A DNA stretch of 64,000 bases from DRYS01 sp964491605 (GCA_964491605.1 CAZBGY010000007.1:1-64000); one strand, 5' to 3'. Positions 17,312-26,637 are shown, counted from the stretch's first letter. The notes: generated by a model not told the origin, from the sequence alone. Numbers and translations: made by a program.

Positions 17312-17593
17312 CTACACCCCCTCGGCAGGATATACGGTGTATACATCCTCCTCCTTAACGATCCTAACCCTAACCCTGCGAGGCGGCTTCTCCCTACCTC
17401 TACTCCATATAATCTTATTCAACTCTTCAGATATCCTTATACGACCCTCCCCTCCAGCCCCCACTTTAAGATGACGCTCAACGAACCTCCTTACGATCTT
17501 GATAGCTGTCGGCGCTCTATCGGTCCAAGGCGCTTTCCACGCATCCCTGAGAGGTATCGTGTAGATCCTCTCCTCGGATGGATTTCCACTCAT
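17312..17593 (-). CDS. rpl31e: 50S ribosomal protein eL31 (L31e)
   Basis: 93 residues with RIYTIPLRDAWKAPWTDRAPTAIKIVRRFVERHL, then KIIWSRGREKPPRRVRVR and a C-terminal VYTVYPAEG, matching archaeal L31e. It follows eL39 after 15 bases, and its stop is 6 bases before the proposed CTG start of aIF6. Confidence 0.95.
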   Translation of the reverse strand: MSGNPSEERIYTIPLRDAWKAPWTDRAPTAIKIVRRFVERHLKVGAGGEGRIRISEELNKIIWSRGREKPPRRVRVRIVKEEDVYTVYPAEGV

Positions 17594-17608
17594 AAGTATA
17601 CCTCCAAT

Positions 17609-17764
17609 CTACGCTCCTATCTTAACCCTCCTCCAATGTCTCCTAGTAGGAGTGAACCTAAACTTACCTAAAGTTTTCGCTACAACCCATACTGGTACGG
17701 TTCTACTCCTTCTCCTCTCAGCTATAAGCCTCCTCTTCTTAGCTGCAGGCTTATATCTAGCCAT
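17609..17764 (-). CDS. rpl39e: 50S ribosomal protein eL39 (L39e)
   Basis: 51 residues, MARYKPAAKKRRLIAERRRSR at the start and RRHWRRVKIGA at the end; very basic, standard length. The frame is open upstream to 17842, but the ATG at 17764 has GGAGGT about 10 bases before it and gives exactly the family N terminus. It begins 4 bases after the PDCD5 gene ends. Confidence 0.95.
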   Translation of the reverse strand: MARYKPAAKKRRLIAERRRSRTVPVWVVAKTLGKFRFTPTRRHWRRVKIGA

Positions 17765-17768
17765 AACC

Positions 17769-18101
17769 CTATAACCTCCATATACGTATCTCCCGCTTCT
17801 CCGTCGATGCAAGTTTAAGCAGGATCTTCTTGAGAACGTCATCAGTGATGGGAACAGGTATGCGTCCGGATTGAGCTGCTTTTATAAGTTCGAGTTCAAG
17901 CTGGCGGACGAACTCCGGCTTCACCATCCTAAGGTTAGCTAGCCTCTGCCTAGCTTCAGGTGTAAGTATCTGTGTTAAAGCGATCTGTATACTCTTCTCA
18001 CGTTCAGCTCTAACCCTTTCCTCTTCAGCGGCTTTCTGAAGTTCTAATAGCCGCCTGCGTTTAAGTTCTTCAAGCTCGGCATCATACTCCTCGTAGCTCA
18101 A
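17769..18101 (-). CDS. PDCD5-family nucleic-acid-binding protein
   Basis: 110 residues. A charged N-terminal helix (EEYDAELEELKRRRLLELQ) precedes a three-helix core with LTPEARQRLANLRMVKPEFVRQLELELIKAAQSGRI and DDVLKKILLKL. This is the PDCD5/TFAR19 family found in all archaea beside eS19 and eL39. Its exact role is unknown; DNA binding and links to translation are proposed. It overlaps the eS19 stop by 4 bases. Confidence 0.92.
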   Translation of the reverse strand: MSYEEYDAELEELKRRRLLELQKAAEEERVRAEREKSIQIALTQILTPEARQRLANLRMVKPEFVRQLELELIKAAQSGRIPVPITDDVLKKILLKLASTEKREIRIWRL

Positions 18102-18553
18102 ACCTCGTAATACCTCCCGATCTCCGGTAGAGGATTCTTCTTCAAAACCTCGTGAGAAAGCCTATCAAGCAGCGACCTACCCTTAGACGTTAAAATCCTA
18201 CCTCTATTACCATACTTCTCCACCAACCCAGCTTTCTCAAGCTGTTGAAGTATAGCTCTTATAATCTTTCTACTAGCCTTCCTGGAATGAGCGGGAGCTC
18301 TACCTCGCCTTCTCTTATCCGAGTATATCCGTGCTAACCTCTCTATACCGATGGGCCCCTCGATGTATATCTTCCTCAGAATAGATGCAGCTCTAACGTA
18401 CCACCAATCACTCCTCTCCGGAGCCTTCTCTTTAGCGACTCCCATCTTAACCTGAAGGTACCATGGAGGCGGCATTATCTCCTCTACACCTTTCAACACT
18501 TCCGTCAACCTACTTATTAGATCTGCAGGGTGTACATCGTATACCGTCGTCAT
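18098..18553 (-). CDS. rps19e: 30S ribosomal protein eS19 (S19e)
   Basis: 151 residues. MPPPWYLQVKMGVAKEKAPERSDWWYVRAASILRKIY and GIERLARIYSDKRRRG, then SRKIIRAILQQLEKAGLVEK...RILTSKGRSLLDRL are hallmark S19e stretches. First gene of the translation cluster running left to ftsY. Confidence 0.95.
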   Translation of the reverse strand: MTTVYDVHPADLISRLTEVLKGVEEIMPPPWYLQVKMGVAKEKAPERSDWWYVRAASILRKIYIEGPIGIERLARIYSDKRRRGRAPAHSRKASRKIIRAILQQLEKAGLVEKYGNRGRILTSKGRSLLDRLSHEVLKKNPLPEIGRYYEV

Positions 18554-18594
18554 CTACTCTTCTAGAATTCAGGAGATTCTGTACATCTCGTATA

Positions 18595-19518
18595 TTAGTA
18601 TTCCTCTGCTACAGCTTCGAGTATTCTACGCTCATACTCGTACAACGTCTTTGCAGCTTCGATAAACGCGTTACGCTCCTCCCCAGCTAAACCCCATCCT
18701 AGAACCTCTACCACACCCCCCCTCCCAACTATAACCGGTACACCTATACTGATATCACCTAAACCATCAACATCTATAACCGCCGAGCAGCAAAACAGCT
18801 TCTTCTGATCAAATACTATCGACTCGATCAATTCGACAGTATGGTGTGCAGGCCCGTATACTGTTGCACCCTTCCTCCGGATAACCTCTAAAGCGAAGTT
18901 TACAAGTCTAGATTGTATCTTAGCTCTATGCTCCACGGGTATACTGAACGGTTTCCCACCAACTTTCACCATACTGAATAAAGGTACTTGATGCTCTCCA
19001 TGCTCCCCTATAACATAGCCTTCGATCTCATCTAACGGCAGGGAATACTCCTCTGAAACTATTATGCGCAGCCTAGCAGAGTCGAGTTGACACCCGCATC
19101 CTATAAACCTGTATCTAGGTAAACCCATCATACGGTAAAGTAGATAGTTCATAACATCTACCGGATTCGTTAACGTGATAAACGTGGATTCCACCTTATG
19201 GTCGAGGAGCCTTCGAGCTATACCCGCTACTATCTTAGCATTATCTTCAGCTAGCTGCATCCTAGATGGAGTATCCTTTGTCCTAGGTTTACCTGCAGCA
19301 ATCACAACGACGTCGGATCCATATACATCGCTATAATCGCCTACTCTAATCCTAGGTTTACCGCGTATAGCTACAGCTTGGAGTATATCGTATGCATGCC
19401 CTTCCACTATATCCACAGCTATATCTACGAGCACTAGCTCATCTACGATACCCTTCACAGCTAGCTCGTACGCTATACATGAACCTAAAGTCCCTACACC
19501 TATGATCGCTACCTTCAA
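18595..19518 (-). CDS. mdh: malate dehydrogenase (LDH/MDH superfamily)
   Basis: 307 residues. It oxidises malate to oxaloacetate with NAD(P). Rossmann motif GVGTLGSCIAYEL and acidic LVDIA at the end of beta 2 favour NAD. The substrate loop is GKPRTKDTPSRMQL, with Arg where malate enzymes carry it (lactate enzymes have Gln). TNPVDVMNYL, LDSARLR and GEHGEH supply Asn, Asp/Arg and the catalytic His; the usual GEHGDS is changed to GEHGEH. The unusual FIGCGCQLDSAR replaces the common GTxLDSAR. The gene overlaps the upstream Elf1-like gene by 4 bases. Confidence 0.85.
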   Translation of the reverse strand: MKVAIIGVGTLGSCIAYELAVKGIVDELVLVDIAVDIVEGHAYDILQAVAIRGKPRIRVGDYSDVYGSDVVVIAAGKPRTKDTPSRMQLAEDNAKIVAGIARRLLDHKVESTFITLTNPVDVMNYLLYRMMGLPRYRFIGCGCQLDSARLRIIVSEEYSLPLDEIEGYVIGEHGEHQVPLFSMVKVGGKPFSIPVEHRAKIQSRLVNFALEVIRRKGATVYGPAHHTVELIESIVFDQKKLFCCSAVIDVDGLGDISIGVPVIVGRGGVVEVLGWGLAGEERNAFIEAAKTLYEYERRILEAVAEEY

Positions 19519-19778
19519 ATTTTACCTACCCCTTCGATATTCAGCTTCCCAGAGTATACGAGATCAGTCCAAGCACCGTAAGCATCGACTATAGTCATGT
19601 ATGGTTTAACTTCAACCTCTCCTCTAACACCGCAAGAACTACAGATAACCGTAGCTACACCCCTACTCTTATCAATATTCACCGATACTGATCTACGGCC
19701 GCATACGATACACGGGAAAACCTTGGGTAAAACCCTCACTATACGCTTTACAACCTTCCTCCTACGCCGCCTTCCCAT
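19515..19778 (-). CDS. Elf1-like zinc-ribbon transcription elongation factor
   Basis: 87 residues from the ATG at 19778, which follows AGGTGG by 6 bases (a GTG at 19787 is possible). A basic start (GRRRRRKVVKR) is followed by the zinc ribbon FPCIVCGRRSVSV...VATVICSSCGVRGEV and Y.TIVDAYGAWTDLVYSG. The layout matches Elf1, the chromatin-associated elongation factor with archaeal members bound to RNA polymerase. It heads a transcript with mdh. Confidence 0.85.
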   Translation of the reverse strand: MGRRRRRKVVKRIVRVLPKVFPCIVCGRRSVSVNIDKSRGVATVICSSCGVRGEVEVKPYMTIVDAYGAWTDLVYSGKLNIEGVGKI

Positions 19779-19906
19779 CCCTTCCACCTTCTCCTAGCGC
19801 AACCACATTAATTCTAGGAGGTAAACCCTGCTTTAAAGTTAGCCTCCTCTTGGAGGGTAAGCCTTAAGTTCTAGGATCTACTCAGTAAAAGTCGGTGTTT
19901 CAGGTT

Positions 19907-20245
19907 ATGTCCTTCTACCAGTATATAGACTACTTGTTAAAGGAGAGGAAGAACCTCGAAGATAAGGTTAAGTATATGTCTAAGGCGGAGCTCATACAAC
20001 TGGGTAGGCAGCTTCTCGCTACATACAGGCAAAGCTTGAAGGGGTTTGATGAATGGTTTACAAACTTTTACGTCATGGATAAGATGGACATAGATATGCT
20101 TAAGGATGTTATATTGAATCTTATGCGTATAGGATTCCAGCTTCTAGAGTATGATAGGTATATTACATGGCTATGGTATGAGAAGGAGGAGGCTGAAAGA
20201 CGTAAGATGCTCGAAGATAAAGGTAATCGCACTCATATAGTCTGA
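19907..20245 (+). CDS. conserved archaeal helical protein, DUF2153-like
   Basis: 112 residues from ATG 19907 (GTG 19895 would add four). Almost all helical and charged; central segment TYRQSLKGFDEWFTNFYVMDKMDIDMLKDVILNLM resembles the archaeal DUF2153 family as I remember it. No enzymatic motif, no membrane segment. It precedes a nicotinamidase-like gene by about 40 bases on the same strand. Function unknown. Confidence 0.55.
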   Translation: MSFYQYIDYLLKERKNLEDKVKYMSKAELIQLGRQLLATYRQSLKGFDEWFTNFYVMDKMDIDMLKDVILNLMRIGFQLLEYDRYITWLWYEKEEAERRKMLEDKGNRTHIV

Positions 20246-20286
20246 TCCTCGACTACTACACGTACCTGTTAGGATGAGGAGACGGG

Positions 20287-20892
20287 TTGAGTAGCTATAG
20301 CGTTCAGATACCTGAAATACCTAAACCTATAGCCGTAAAGTTGGAAGCCAAAACATCAGCTTTAATCCTGATAGATCTACAGAACGATTTCCTACACCCA
20401 AACGGAGTGCTCTACATGGGTGATGAAGCACGTAGAATAATCGACCCTATAAGGATTCTCTTGGAGAAAGCTACGTCTAAAGGTGTACCTATCATCTATA
20501 CTCAGGATTGGCATCCTCCAGATTCACCTGAATTCCTAATATGGCCTAGACACGCCATCATGGATACATGGGGCTCTGAGATAATAGAGGAGGTTAAACC
20601 TAGAGCTGCATCGTTCATAGTGAGGAAGGAGACCTACGATGCATTCTATGGTACAGGACTGGATGCGCTATTATCGCTTCTTAAGGTTAGGCATCTAGTC
20701 GTAGCCGGGGTCGTATCAAATATATGTGTACTCCATACAGTAGGCAGCTCTGCCTTAAGGGGATATAAGCCATATGTGCCAGTCGATTGTATAGCAGCCA
20801 TCAATGATTTCGATCAGCTTCTAGCTCTAAGACAGATATCCTTCCTCTACAAGGGCGTGTTAACAAGGTCGGACCTCCTAGATTTCTACTGA
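20287..20892 (+). CDS. isochorismatase-family cysteine hydrolase, probable nicotinamidase
   Basis: 201 residues from a TTG start. It has the Asp-Lys-Cys triad of the family: LIDLQNDFL (Asp), RKETYDAFYGTGLD (Lys), and VSNICVLHTVG (Cys). QDWHPPDSPEF carries the Asp/His metal site typical of nicotinamidases, which make nicotinate from nicotinamide. A nicotinate phosphoribosyltransferase is encoded at 29.2-30.4 kb, so the pair could form an NAD salvage route; that link is inference. Confidence 0.75.
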   Translation: MSSYSVQIPEIPKPIAVKLEAKTSALILIDLQNDFLHPNGVLYMGDEARRIIDPIRILLEKATSKGVPIIYTQDWHPPDSPEFLIWPRHAIMDTWGSEIIEEVKPRAASFIVRKETYDAFYGTGLDALLSLLKVRHLVVAGVVSNICVLHTVGSSALRGYKPYVPVDCIAAINDFDQLLALRQISFLYKGVLTRSDLLDFY

Positions 20893-21024
20893 AGAATCTG
20901 TGTATATACTGGAGAAGCCGAATCCAACACTTTCGCTTTAACTTAAGAATCTAACGTTAAGTACTAGTGCTTACGATAATATTTTCTCGTCCGGCCAGGT
21001 CTATAGTAACAAGGAGGCTTTAAG

Positions 21025-21792
21025 TTGGGTAAGGTTGAAGAATACTTAAAAGCAAGGATAGCATCTGAGGGCGCAATCCATATAACCTTAATTGATCCTG
21101 AACGTGGATCCGTGGAGAAGCTAGTAGATGTAGCTTGCAAAGCTGAGAAGGCGGGTACCGCTGCGATAATGATCGGAAGTTCGACTCTTGCATCGCCACT
21201 TCTCCTAGACGAACTTCTAAAAAGATTGAAAGAACGTTTATCGATACCGACGATAATATTCCCGAACAACGTTGTAGCTGTCACCCCTCTAGCGGATGCT
21301 ATATGGTTTATGTCGCTACTCAACTCTGATAACCCATACTTTATAACGGGGGCTCAAGCTCTTGCAGCTCCGCTTGTGAAGAGGTATGGGTTGGAAGCTA
21401 TACCTATGGGGTATATAGTGATGGGGGAAGGTGGAGCTGCCGGTTTCATAGGTTGTGCAAGACCCATACCTTACGAGAAACCTGAGATCGCAGCTGCATA
21501 CGCGCTCGCAGCTCAACTCTTAGGTATGAGGTTCGTCTACCTCGAAGCAGGTTCAGGTGTTAAGAAGCCTATCCCACCCGAAGCTGTGAGAATGGTGCGA
21601 GCTATGGTAGATATACCGTTGATAGTAGGCGGAGGGTTGAGAAGAGTCGAGCAGGTAGAAGAGGCTACCGCCGCAGGAGCTAATATAATCGTAACCGGTA
21701 CGGTAGTGGAGCAGACGGTGGATATCGAGGAGCTAATAAACGCTTTCGTCGAGGCAGCTGCTAGGGGGGCTGAAAGATATCGTAGAGTGTAG
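21025..21792 (+). CDS. geranylgeranylglyceryl phosphate synthase
   Basis: 255 residues from TTG. It joins sn-glycerol 1-phosphate to geranylgeranyl diphosphate, the first committed step of archaeal ether lipids. TIM-barrel motifs: HITLIDPERGSVEKL, AAIMIGSSTL, IIFPNNV, YIVMGEGGAAGFIG, FVYLEAGSG, LIVGGGLRRVEQ and NIIVTGTVVEQ. These match group II archaeal GGGPS. It lies 22 bases upstream of the PolD gene on the same strand, so they probably share a transcript. Confidence 0.92.
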   Translation: MGKVEEYLKARIASEGAIHITLIDPERGSVEKLVDVACKAEKAGTAAIMIGSSTLASPLLLDELLKRLKERLSIPTIIFPNNVVAVTPLADAIWFMSLLNSDNPYFITGAQALAAPLVKRYGLEAIPMGYIVMGEGGAAGFIGCARPIPYEKPEIAAAYALAAQLLGMRFVYLEAGSGVKKPIPPEAVRMVRAMVDIPLIVGGGLRRVEQVEEATAAGANIIVTGTVVEQTVDIEELINAFVEAAARGAERYRRV

Positions 21793-21814
21793 CGAGGACT
21801 ACCTGAAATACTTC

Positions 21815-24800
21815 ATGAAACTTGAGGAGGAGCTTAAGAGAGTATTCACCACCGCTAGTACTGCTAGAAGTAAAGGGTTGGATCCATCTACAGAGGTTGA
21901 AGTTAAACTAGCTGAAGATATGGCTGAGAGAGTCGAACTTCTAGTAGGCCCTCCAGGTATAGCTCACTATATACGTAGATTGAAGAATTCGATGAGTAGG
22001 GAGGCTCTAGCATTTAAAGCCGCCGAGGATATAGTATCCGGCATGCTCGGATCATTCAAACTTGAAGAAGCCGCCGAGCAAGCTCTAAGAACAGCGCTCG
22101 CTATACTTACAGAAGCCGTAACCGTAGCACCTATGCAAGGTATAACGAAGGTTTCTATAAAACGCAACTTTGACGGGACAAGTCATCTATCGGTATACTT
22201 CGCAGGACCTATACGTCCGGCTGGCGGTACGGAGCAAGGACTTATAGTCGTCATCGCAGATCATGTACGAAGGAAGCTTGGTCTCGACATCTATAAACCA
22301 ACCGAAGAGGAGATTAATAGGTTTATAGAGGAGGTCCGCTTATACGAGAGGGAAGTCCGCCCGTTCCAGTATAAAGTTCCAGATGAAGCTCTCAGGAGGA
22401 CTCTTGAAAACCTGCCAGTCGAAGTTACAGGTGTAGAGACGGACCCGGTTGAAGTTTCATACTATAGGGATCTCCCTAGGGTGGAGACGAATAGGGTTAG
22501 AGGTGGGGCTCTTATAGTCGTTAACGATGGATTAATCGGTAGGCATAAGAAGATAGCTAAAGTCGTAAAGGAGCTCGGCATCGAAGGCTGGGATTGGCTT
22601 GAGAATCTCTGGGAAGCTGAGGGTAGTGATAAATCACGTATATTCCTCGATGAAGTTATAGCAGGTAGACCTGTATTCTCTAATCCATCGGCTTACGGAG
22701 GGTTCAGGGTTAGATATGGTAGAAGCCGTAATACGGGTTTAGCCGCTGTAGGTTTACATCCATCGACTTTATATGTGCTTAACGAGTTCCTAGCTATAGG
22801 TACGCAGGTAAAGTTGGAGAGACCTGGTAAAGGTGGTACGGTGGCTATCGTAGATTCGATAGAACCGCCTATAGTTAGGCTTAAGAATGGCGATGTAGTT
22901 AGGTTGGAGAAACCTCCAAGCCCGGATACCCTGAAGAATATCGATAAGATACTATTCCTAGGCGATATACTTCTAAGCTTCTACGAATTCCTAGAGAATA
23001 AACATGCACTCCTCCCAGCTAACTTCACAGAGGAGGAGTGGGCTGAGACTCTTAGAGCAAGGATAAAAGAGGTAGGCTTCCTCGATGTAGGTATACCGAT
23101 CGAAAGGGTAGAGCGGATATGCTCGTATCCGTTTAGCGAATACCCCACAGTTGAAGAAGCGTTAAAGCTATCTAAAGCTTTTCAGGTACCGCTACATCCA
23201 CGCTATACCTATTGTTGGGATAGGATAACGGCGTCAGAGCTCTATGCTTTAAAAATGTGGCTTGAAGAGGGGGAGATAAGCTGTAGGAGGATAGAGGCTG
23301 TATACAATCCTCAGTTTAAAGCAATCCTAGAAAGAGTTTGGATACCTCATAAGATTAGGGAGGGTAGGATAATCATAGAGGGAGTGGATGCAGAAGCTCT
23401 CATAGCTACGTTGAAGCTCGGATCAAGCGTTGAGATAGACTTACAGATGAGTGACGGCTTATCGACTCTATCTAGAATCCTAGGTATACCTATGCGGAGT
23501 AAAGCTCTATCGTTTATAGGTGCCCGTATGGGTCGACCTGAGAAAGCGAAGCCTAGGGAGATGAAGCCTCCTGTACACGTATTGTTCCCGGTAGGATTAT
23601 ATGGAGGAGCTAGGAGGGATCTCATAGAAGCTTCCAGTAAGAGAAGTATAACCGTAGAGGTCGTCGATAGGAGGTGCACCGTATGCGGGAGACTATCTTT
23701 TAGCGTTATCTGTAGGAAGTGTGGAGCCCCGACTAAGGTTTTCTACAGATGCCCGAGATGCGGACGTAAATACTCGGATAAACGGTTATGCGAAACATGC
23801 GGTATTCAAACAGTGGGATGGTCTCTTCAGATAATACCGCTCAGAGAATTTCTAGATGAAGCTAGGACTAAGATAGGAGCTATTACGTTGAAGGGGTTGA
23901 AGGGTGTTAAAAGTCTTATGAGCGAGGATCGAGTACCAGAGATTATAGAGAAGGGTATTCTTAGAGCTAAGTACGGGGTAACTATATTCAAAGATGGAAC
24001 CATACGGTTTGATTCTACGAATGCACCGTTAACACATTTCAAGCCATCCGAGATAAATGTATCTGTGGAGGATCTACGAAGGCTCGGGTATACGGTCGAT
24101 ATGTATGGGGATCCGCTTATCGATAAAGAGCAGGTATGCGAGCTAAAGGTACACGACATCGTCATAGGCTACGAGTGCGCATACTATCTTGAGAAGGTAG
24201 CATACTTCATCGATGAGGAGCTGGAGAAGATATACGGCTTGGAACCATACTACAAGCTGAATAGTTATAAGGATCTACTAGGTCATCTGGTAGTCGGTTT
24301 AGCTCCTCATACATCTGTAGGCGTCCTAGGTAGGATTATAGGGTTCACTGAAGCTAATGTATGTTTCGCACATCCCTACTGGCATGCAGCTAAAAGGAGG
24401 GATTGCGATGGAGATGAAGATTCGGTTATGCTACTGCTAGATTGCCTACTTAACTTTTCTAGGCAATATCTACCGTCGAAGATGGGTGGACTCATGGATG
24501 CCCCATTATTCTTAACCTATAGGATAGACCCGAGCGAGGTGGATTCAGCTGCTCATAACCTAGATATCTCTGACAGATACCCGGTTGAATTCTACCAGTT
24601 AGCATCGAAGATGGCAGATCCTAAGGAGGCGCTACCATACGTAGAGGTTGTATCGCATAGGTTGAACTCTAAGATGCAGCTTGAAGGCTTCAGATATACC
24701 CATGAAACATCCCATATAGTTTACGGACCTAGAATATCCAAGTATAAACGCCTTAGATCCATGTATGATAAGATTAAGGCACAGCTGGAGATGGCTGAGA

Positions 24801-25168
24801 AGATTGAAGCCGTCGAAGCTAAGATCGTAGCCGAGAAGATGCTGGAGACCCACCTAGTTAGAGATTTAGCCGGTAATATGAGGGCGTTTGTATCGCAGCA
24901 ATTCAGATGTAAGAAGTGTAATTCTAGGTATAGGAGAATGCCTTTGAAGGGTGTTTGCCTTAAATGCGGTAGCGAGCTTTCGCTAACCGTTCATCCAAGC
25001 TCTGTGGAGAAGTATCTTAAACTCGCGGAGGATGTATCGAAGAAATATCCTGTGGATCCGTATATAAGGGAGAGGGTTGAATTACTGAGAGATGAAATAC
25101 ATTCTCTACTACATGAAACGAAGGTGAACACCGGTATCGGTGGGGGGAAGCTATCCGATTTTATGTAG
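21815..25168 (+). CDS. polC: DNA polymerase D large (catalytic) subunit DP2
   Basis: 1117 residues, intein-free. PolD replicates DNA in most archaea other than Crenarchaeota. The N-terminal region has YFAGPIRPAGGTEQGL and FRVRYGRSRNTGLAAVG. The catalytic double-psi beta-barrel acid cluster RDCDGDED lies near residue 865. Two zinc-binding pairs occur near 630-680 (CTVCGR..CRKCG; CPRCGRKY..CETCG) and another near 1030-1060 (CKKCN..CLKCG). The C-terminal KVNTGIGGGKLSDFM is close to the PCNA/DP1 contact region. The small subunit is not in this window. Confidence 0.97.
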   Translation: MKLEEELKRVFTTASTARSKGLDPSTEVEVKLAEDMAERVELLVGPPGIAHYIRRLKNSMSREALAFKAAEDIVSGMLGSFKLEEAAEQALRTALAILTEAVTVAPMQGITKVSIKRNFDGTSHLSVYFAGPIRPAGGTEQGLIVVIADHVRRKLGLDIYKPTEEEINRFIEEVRLYEREVRPFQYKVPDEALRRTLENLPVEVTGVETDPVEVSYYRDLPRVETNRVRGGALIVVNDGLIGRHKKIAKVVKELGIEGWDWLENLWEAEGSDKSRIFLDEVIAGRPVFSNPSAYGGFRVRYGRSRNTGLAAVGLHPSTLYVLNEFLAIGTQVKLERPGKGGTVAIVDSIEPPIVRLKNGDVVRLEKPPSPDTLKNIDKILFLGDILLSFYEFLENKHALLPANFTEEEWAETLRARIKEVGFLDVGIPIERVERICSYPFSEYPTVEEALKLSKAFQVPLHPRYTYCWDRITASELYALKMWLEEGEISCRRIEAVYNPQFKAILERVWIPHKIREGRIIIEGVDAEALIATLKLGSSVEIDLQMSDGLSTLSRILGIPMRSKALSFIGARMGRPEKAKPREMKPPVHVLFPVGLYGGARRDLIEASSKRSITVEVVDRRCTVCGRLSFSVICRKCGAPTKVFYRCPRCGRKYSDKRLCETCGIQTVGWSLQIIPLREFLDEARTKIGAITLKGLKGVKSLMSEDRVPEIIEKGILRAKYGVTIFKDGTIRFDSTNAPLTHFKPSEINVSVEDLRRLGYTVDMYGDPLIDKEQVCELKVHDIVIGYECAYYLEKVAYFIDEELEKIYGLEPYYKLNSYKDLLGHLVVGLAPHTSVGVLGRIIGFTEANVCFAHPYWHAAKRRDCDGDEDSVMLLLDCLLNFSRQYLPSKMGGLMDAPLFLTYRIDPSEVDSAAHNLDISDRYPVEFYQLASKMADPKEALPYVEVVSHRLNSKMQLEGFRYTHETSHIVYGPRISKYKRLRSMYDKIKAQLEMAEKIEAVEAKIVAEKMLETHLVRDLAGNMRAFVSQQFRCKKCNSRYRRMPLKGVCLKCGSELSLTVHPSSVEKYLKLAEDVSKKYPVDPYIRERVELLRDEIHSLLHETKVNTGIGGGKLSDFM

Positions 25169-25226
25169 CCATACATGAAGAATTTATCTACCTCTATCGA
25201 TTCGATTCTTATAGCTACCGGAAGGT

Positions 25227-26165
25227 TTGATAACCCCCCAGAAGATACTCAAATACTATGAAAGATACAAGGATATCGTACCTGGCTATGACGAATTCCT
25301 CTCATACCTCTTCAAGCCGTTACCCTACTCTATAAGGGTTAATACACTTAAAATATCTCCTGAAGAGCTTGCTTCGAGGATGGAAGCTAAAGGATTCATC
25401 CTGAAGAGATCTAAGCTTCATCCATGGTTTTTCGAGGTGGAGTCTACGGAGGAGGAGGTGAAGCTAGGTACTACGTTAGAACATACACTCGGATACTACT
25501 ATGTACAGGAGATCGTCTCAGGTATACCTCCTATAGTATTGGATCCTAAACCTTGGGAGCTCATATTAGATATGGCTGCAGCCCCGGGGAGTAAGACTAC
25601 GCAGATAGCTCAGATGATGGAGTGTAAGGGTACGATAGTAGCTAACGATATAAGCCGTGAGAGGGTTAAAGCATTAAAATCCAACCTCGATAGGCTTGGC
25701 GTAACCAATACTGTGATAACCATATGCGATGCCAGACGCTTCCGTTCAAGCATACTATTCGATAGGATACTCCTAGATGCTCCGTGCAGTTCTGAAGCTA
25801 CTATCAGGAAGGATCCATCCCTACAGCTAGATCTATCATATAGATCTGTAAGAGGGTTCTCCAAGCTGCAGAAGGGTATGATCGAGAGAGCATACCATCT
25901 ACTCAGGGAGGATGGCATACTCGTCTACTCCGTATGCACATTCGCCCCTGAGGAGTGTGAAGAAGTCGTAGAGTACGCTTTGAAGATAGGCTTTGAGATA
26001 GAGAAGATAGATATACCGTTAAAGCATACGGAGGGTATTACCGAGTGGGTGGATGAGAGGGGGAGGAGATATAGGTTCGACCCGGATATCAGTAAAGCTA
26101 TACGTGTATATCCTCATTTCGAGAATACAGGAGGGATGTTCATTGCCAAACTTAGAAAGGTATAG
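25227..26165 (+). CDS. RNA (cytosine-C5)-methyltransferase, NSUN/RsmB family
   Basis: 312 residues from TTG, with GGAAGG just before it. SAM-binding ILDMAAAPGSKTTQIAQ (near residue 112), LDAPCSSEATIRKDP with the first Cys, and the catalytic YSVCTFAPEECEEVV. YSIRVNTLKISPEEL is the typical N-terminal segment. It makes m5C in tRNA or rRNA; which one cannot be told. It overlaps the next gene, a separate PUA-domain protein, by 23 bases, suggesting the PUA module acts with it in trans. Confidence 0.9.
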   Translation: MITPQKILKYYERYKDIVPGYDEFLSYLFKPLPYSIRVNTLKISPEELASRMEAKGFILKRSKLHPWFFEVESTEEEVKLGTTLEHTLGYYYVQEIVSGIPPIVLDPKPWELILDMAAAPGSKTTQIAQMMECKGTIVANDISRERVKALKSNLDRLGVTNTVITICDARRFRSSILFDRILLDAPCSSEATIRKDPSLQLDLSYRSVRGFSKLQKGMIERAYHLLREDGILVYSVCTFAPEECEEVVEYALKIGFEIEKIDIPLKHTEGITEWVDERGRRYRFDPDISKAIRVYPHFENTGGMFIAKLRKV

Positions 26166-26628
26166 GGTATGCAGCGATGAGGAGGTTAGACGCATACTCG
26201 ATTTCCTAGAGGAGAAGTATGGCTTCCCTAAACACATCTTCGACGGATATACATTCCTCGTAAGAGGGAGGAATAGCATATGGTTGTTCAGCGGTCATCC
26301 ATCGATATTGGAGATGATACCTTACGTAAACGCCGCCGGTCTCAGAGCGCTACATCTATCCGTAAAGAAGACTTTGAAGCCTACTACGATCTTCCTACAG
26401 GTATTTGGTAAGTATGCTACGAAGAACATCGTAGAGCTTCAAAGCGAAGATGAAGCGGTAACGTTTATGGGTGGAGGAAGTATAGCTAGGAAGTACGATG
26501 TCGAGGAGGGGTTCGTGATAGTCAGATTCGGTGGCGATGTGTTAGGCTGCGGATTCTATTCAAACGGGGTGTTAAAATCGAAGATACCGAAGATTTCTAG
26601 AATTAGATTCGAATGGTTTAAGGAGTAA
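26143..26628 (+). CDS. PUA-domain RNA-binding protein, NIP7/RsmF-C-terminal type
   Basis: 161 residues from TTG 26143, chosen because AGGAGGG lies 7 bases before it; the frame is open to 26053 but that would overlap the methylase heavily. The N-terminal half has DFLEEKYGFPKHIFDGYTFLVRG; residues ~85-155 form a PUA fold (NIVELQ...VTFMGGGSIARKYDVEEGFVIVR, VLGCGFY). PUA proteins of this kind guide RNA modification and ribosome assembly. Translation is coupled to the upstream methylase. Confidence 0.75.
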   Translation: MPNLERYRVCSDEEVRRILDFLEEKYGFPKHIFDGYTFLVRGRNSIWLFSGHPSILEMIPYVNAAGLRALHLSVKKTLKPTTIFLQVFGKYATKNIVELQSEDEAVTFMGGGSIARKYDVEEGFVIVRFGGDVLGCGFYSNGVLKSKIPKISRIRFEWFKE

Positions 26629-26637
26629 CATATATTA

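Noticed and set aside
21815..25168. Intein in the PolD large subunit
   Set aside because: The length (1117 residues) is normal and the catalytic region is uninterrupted.
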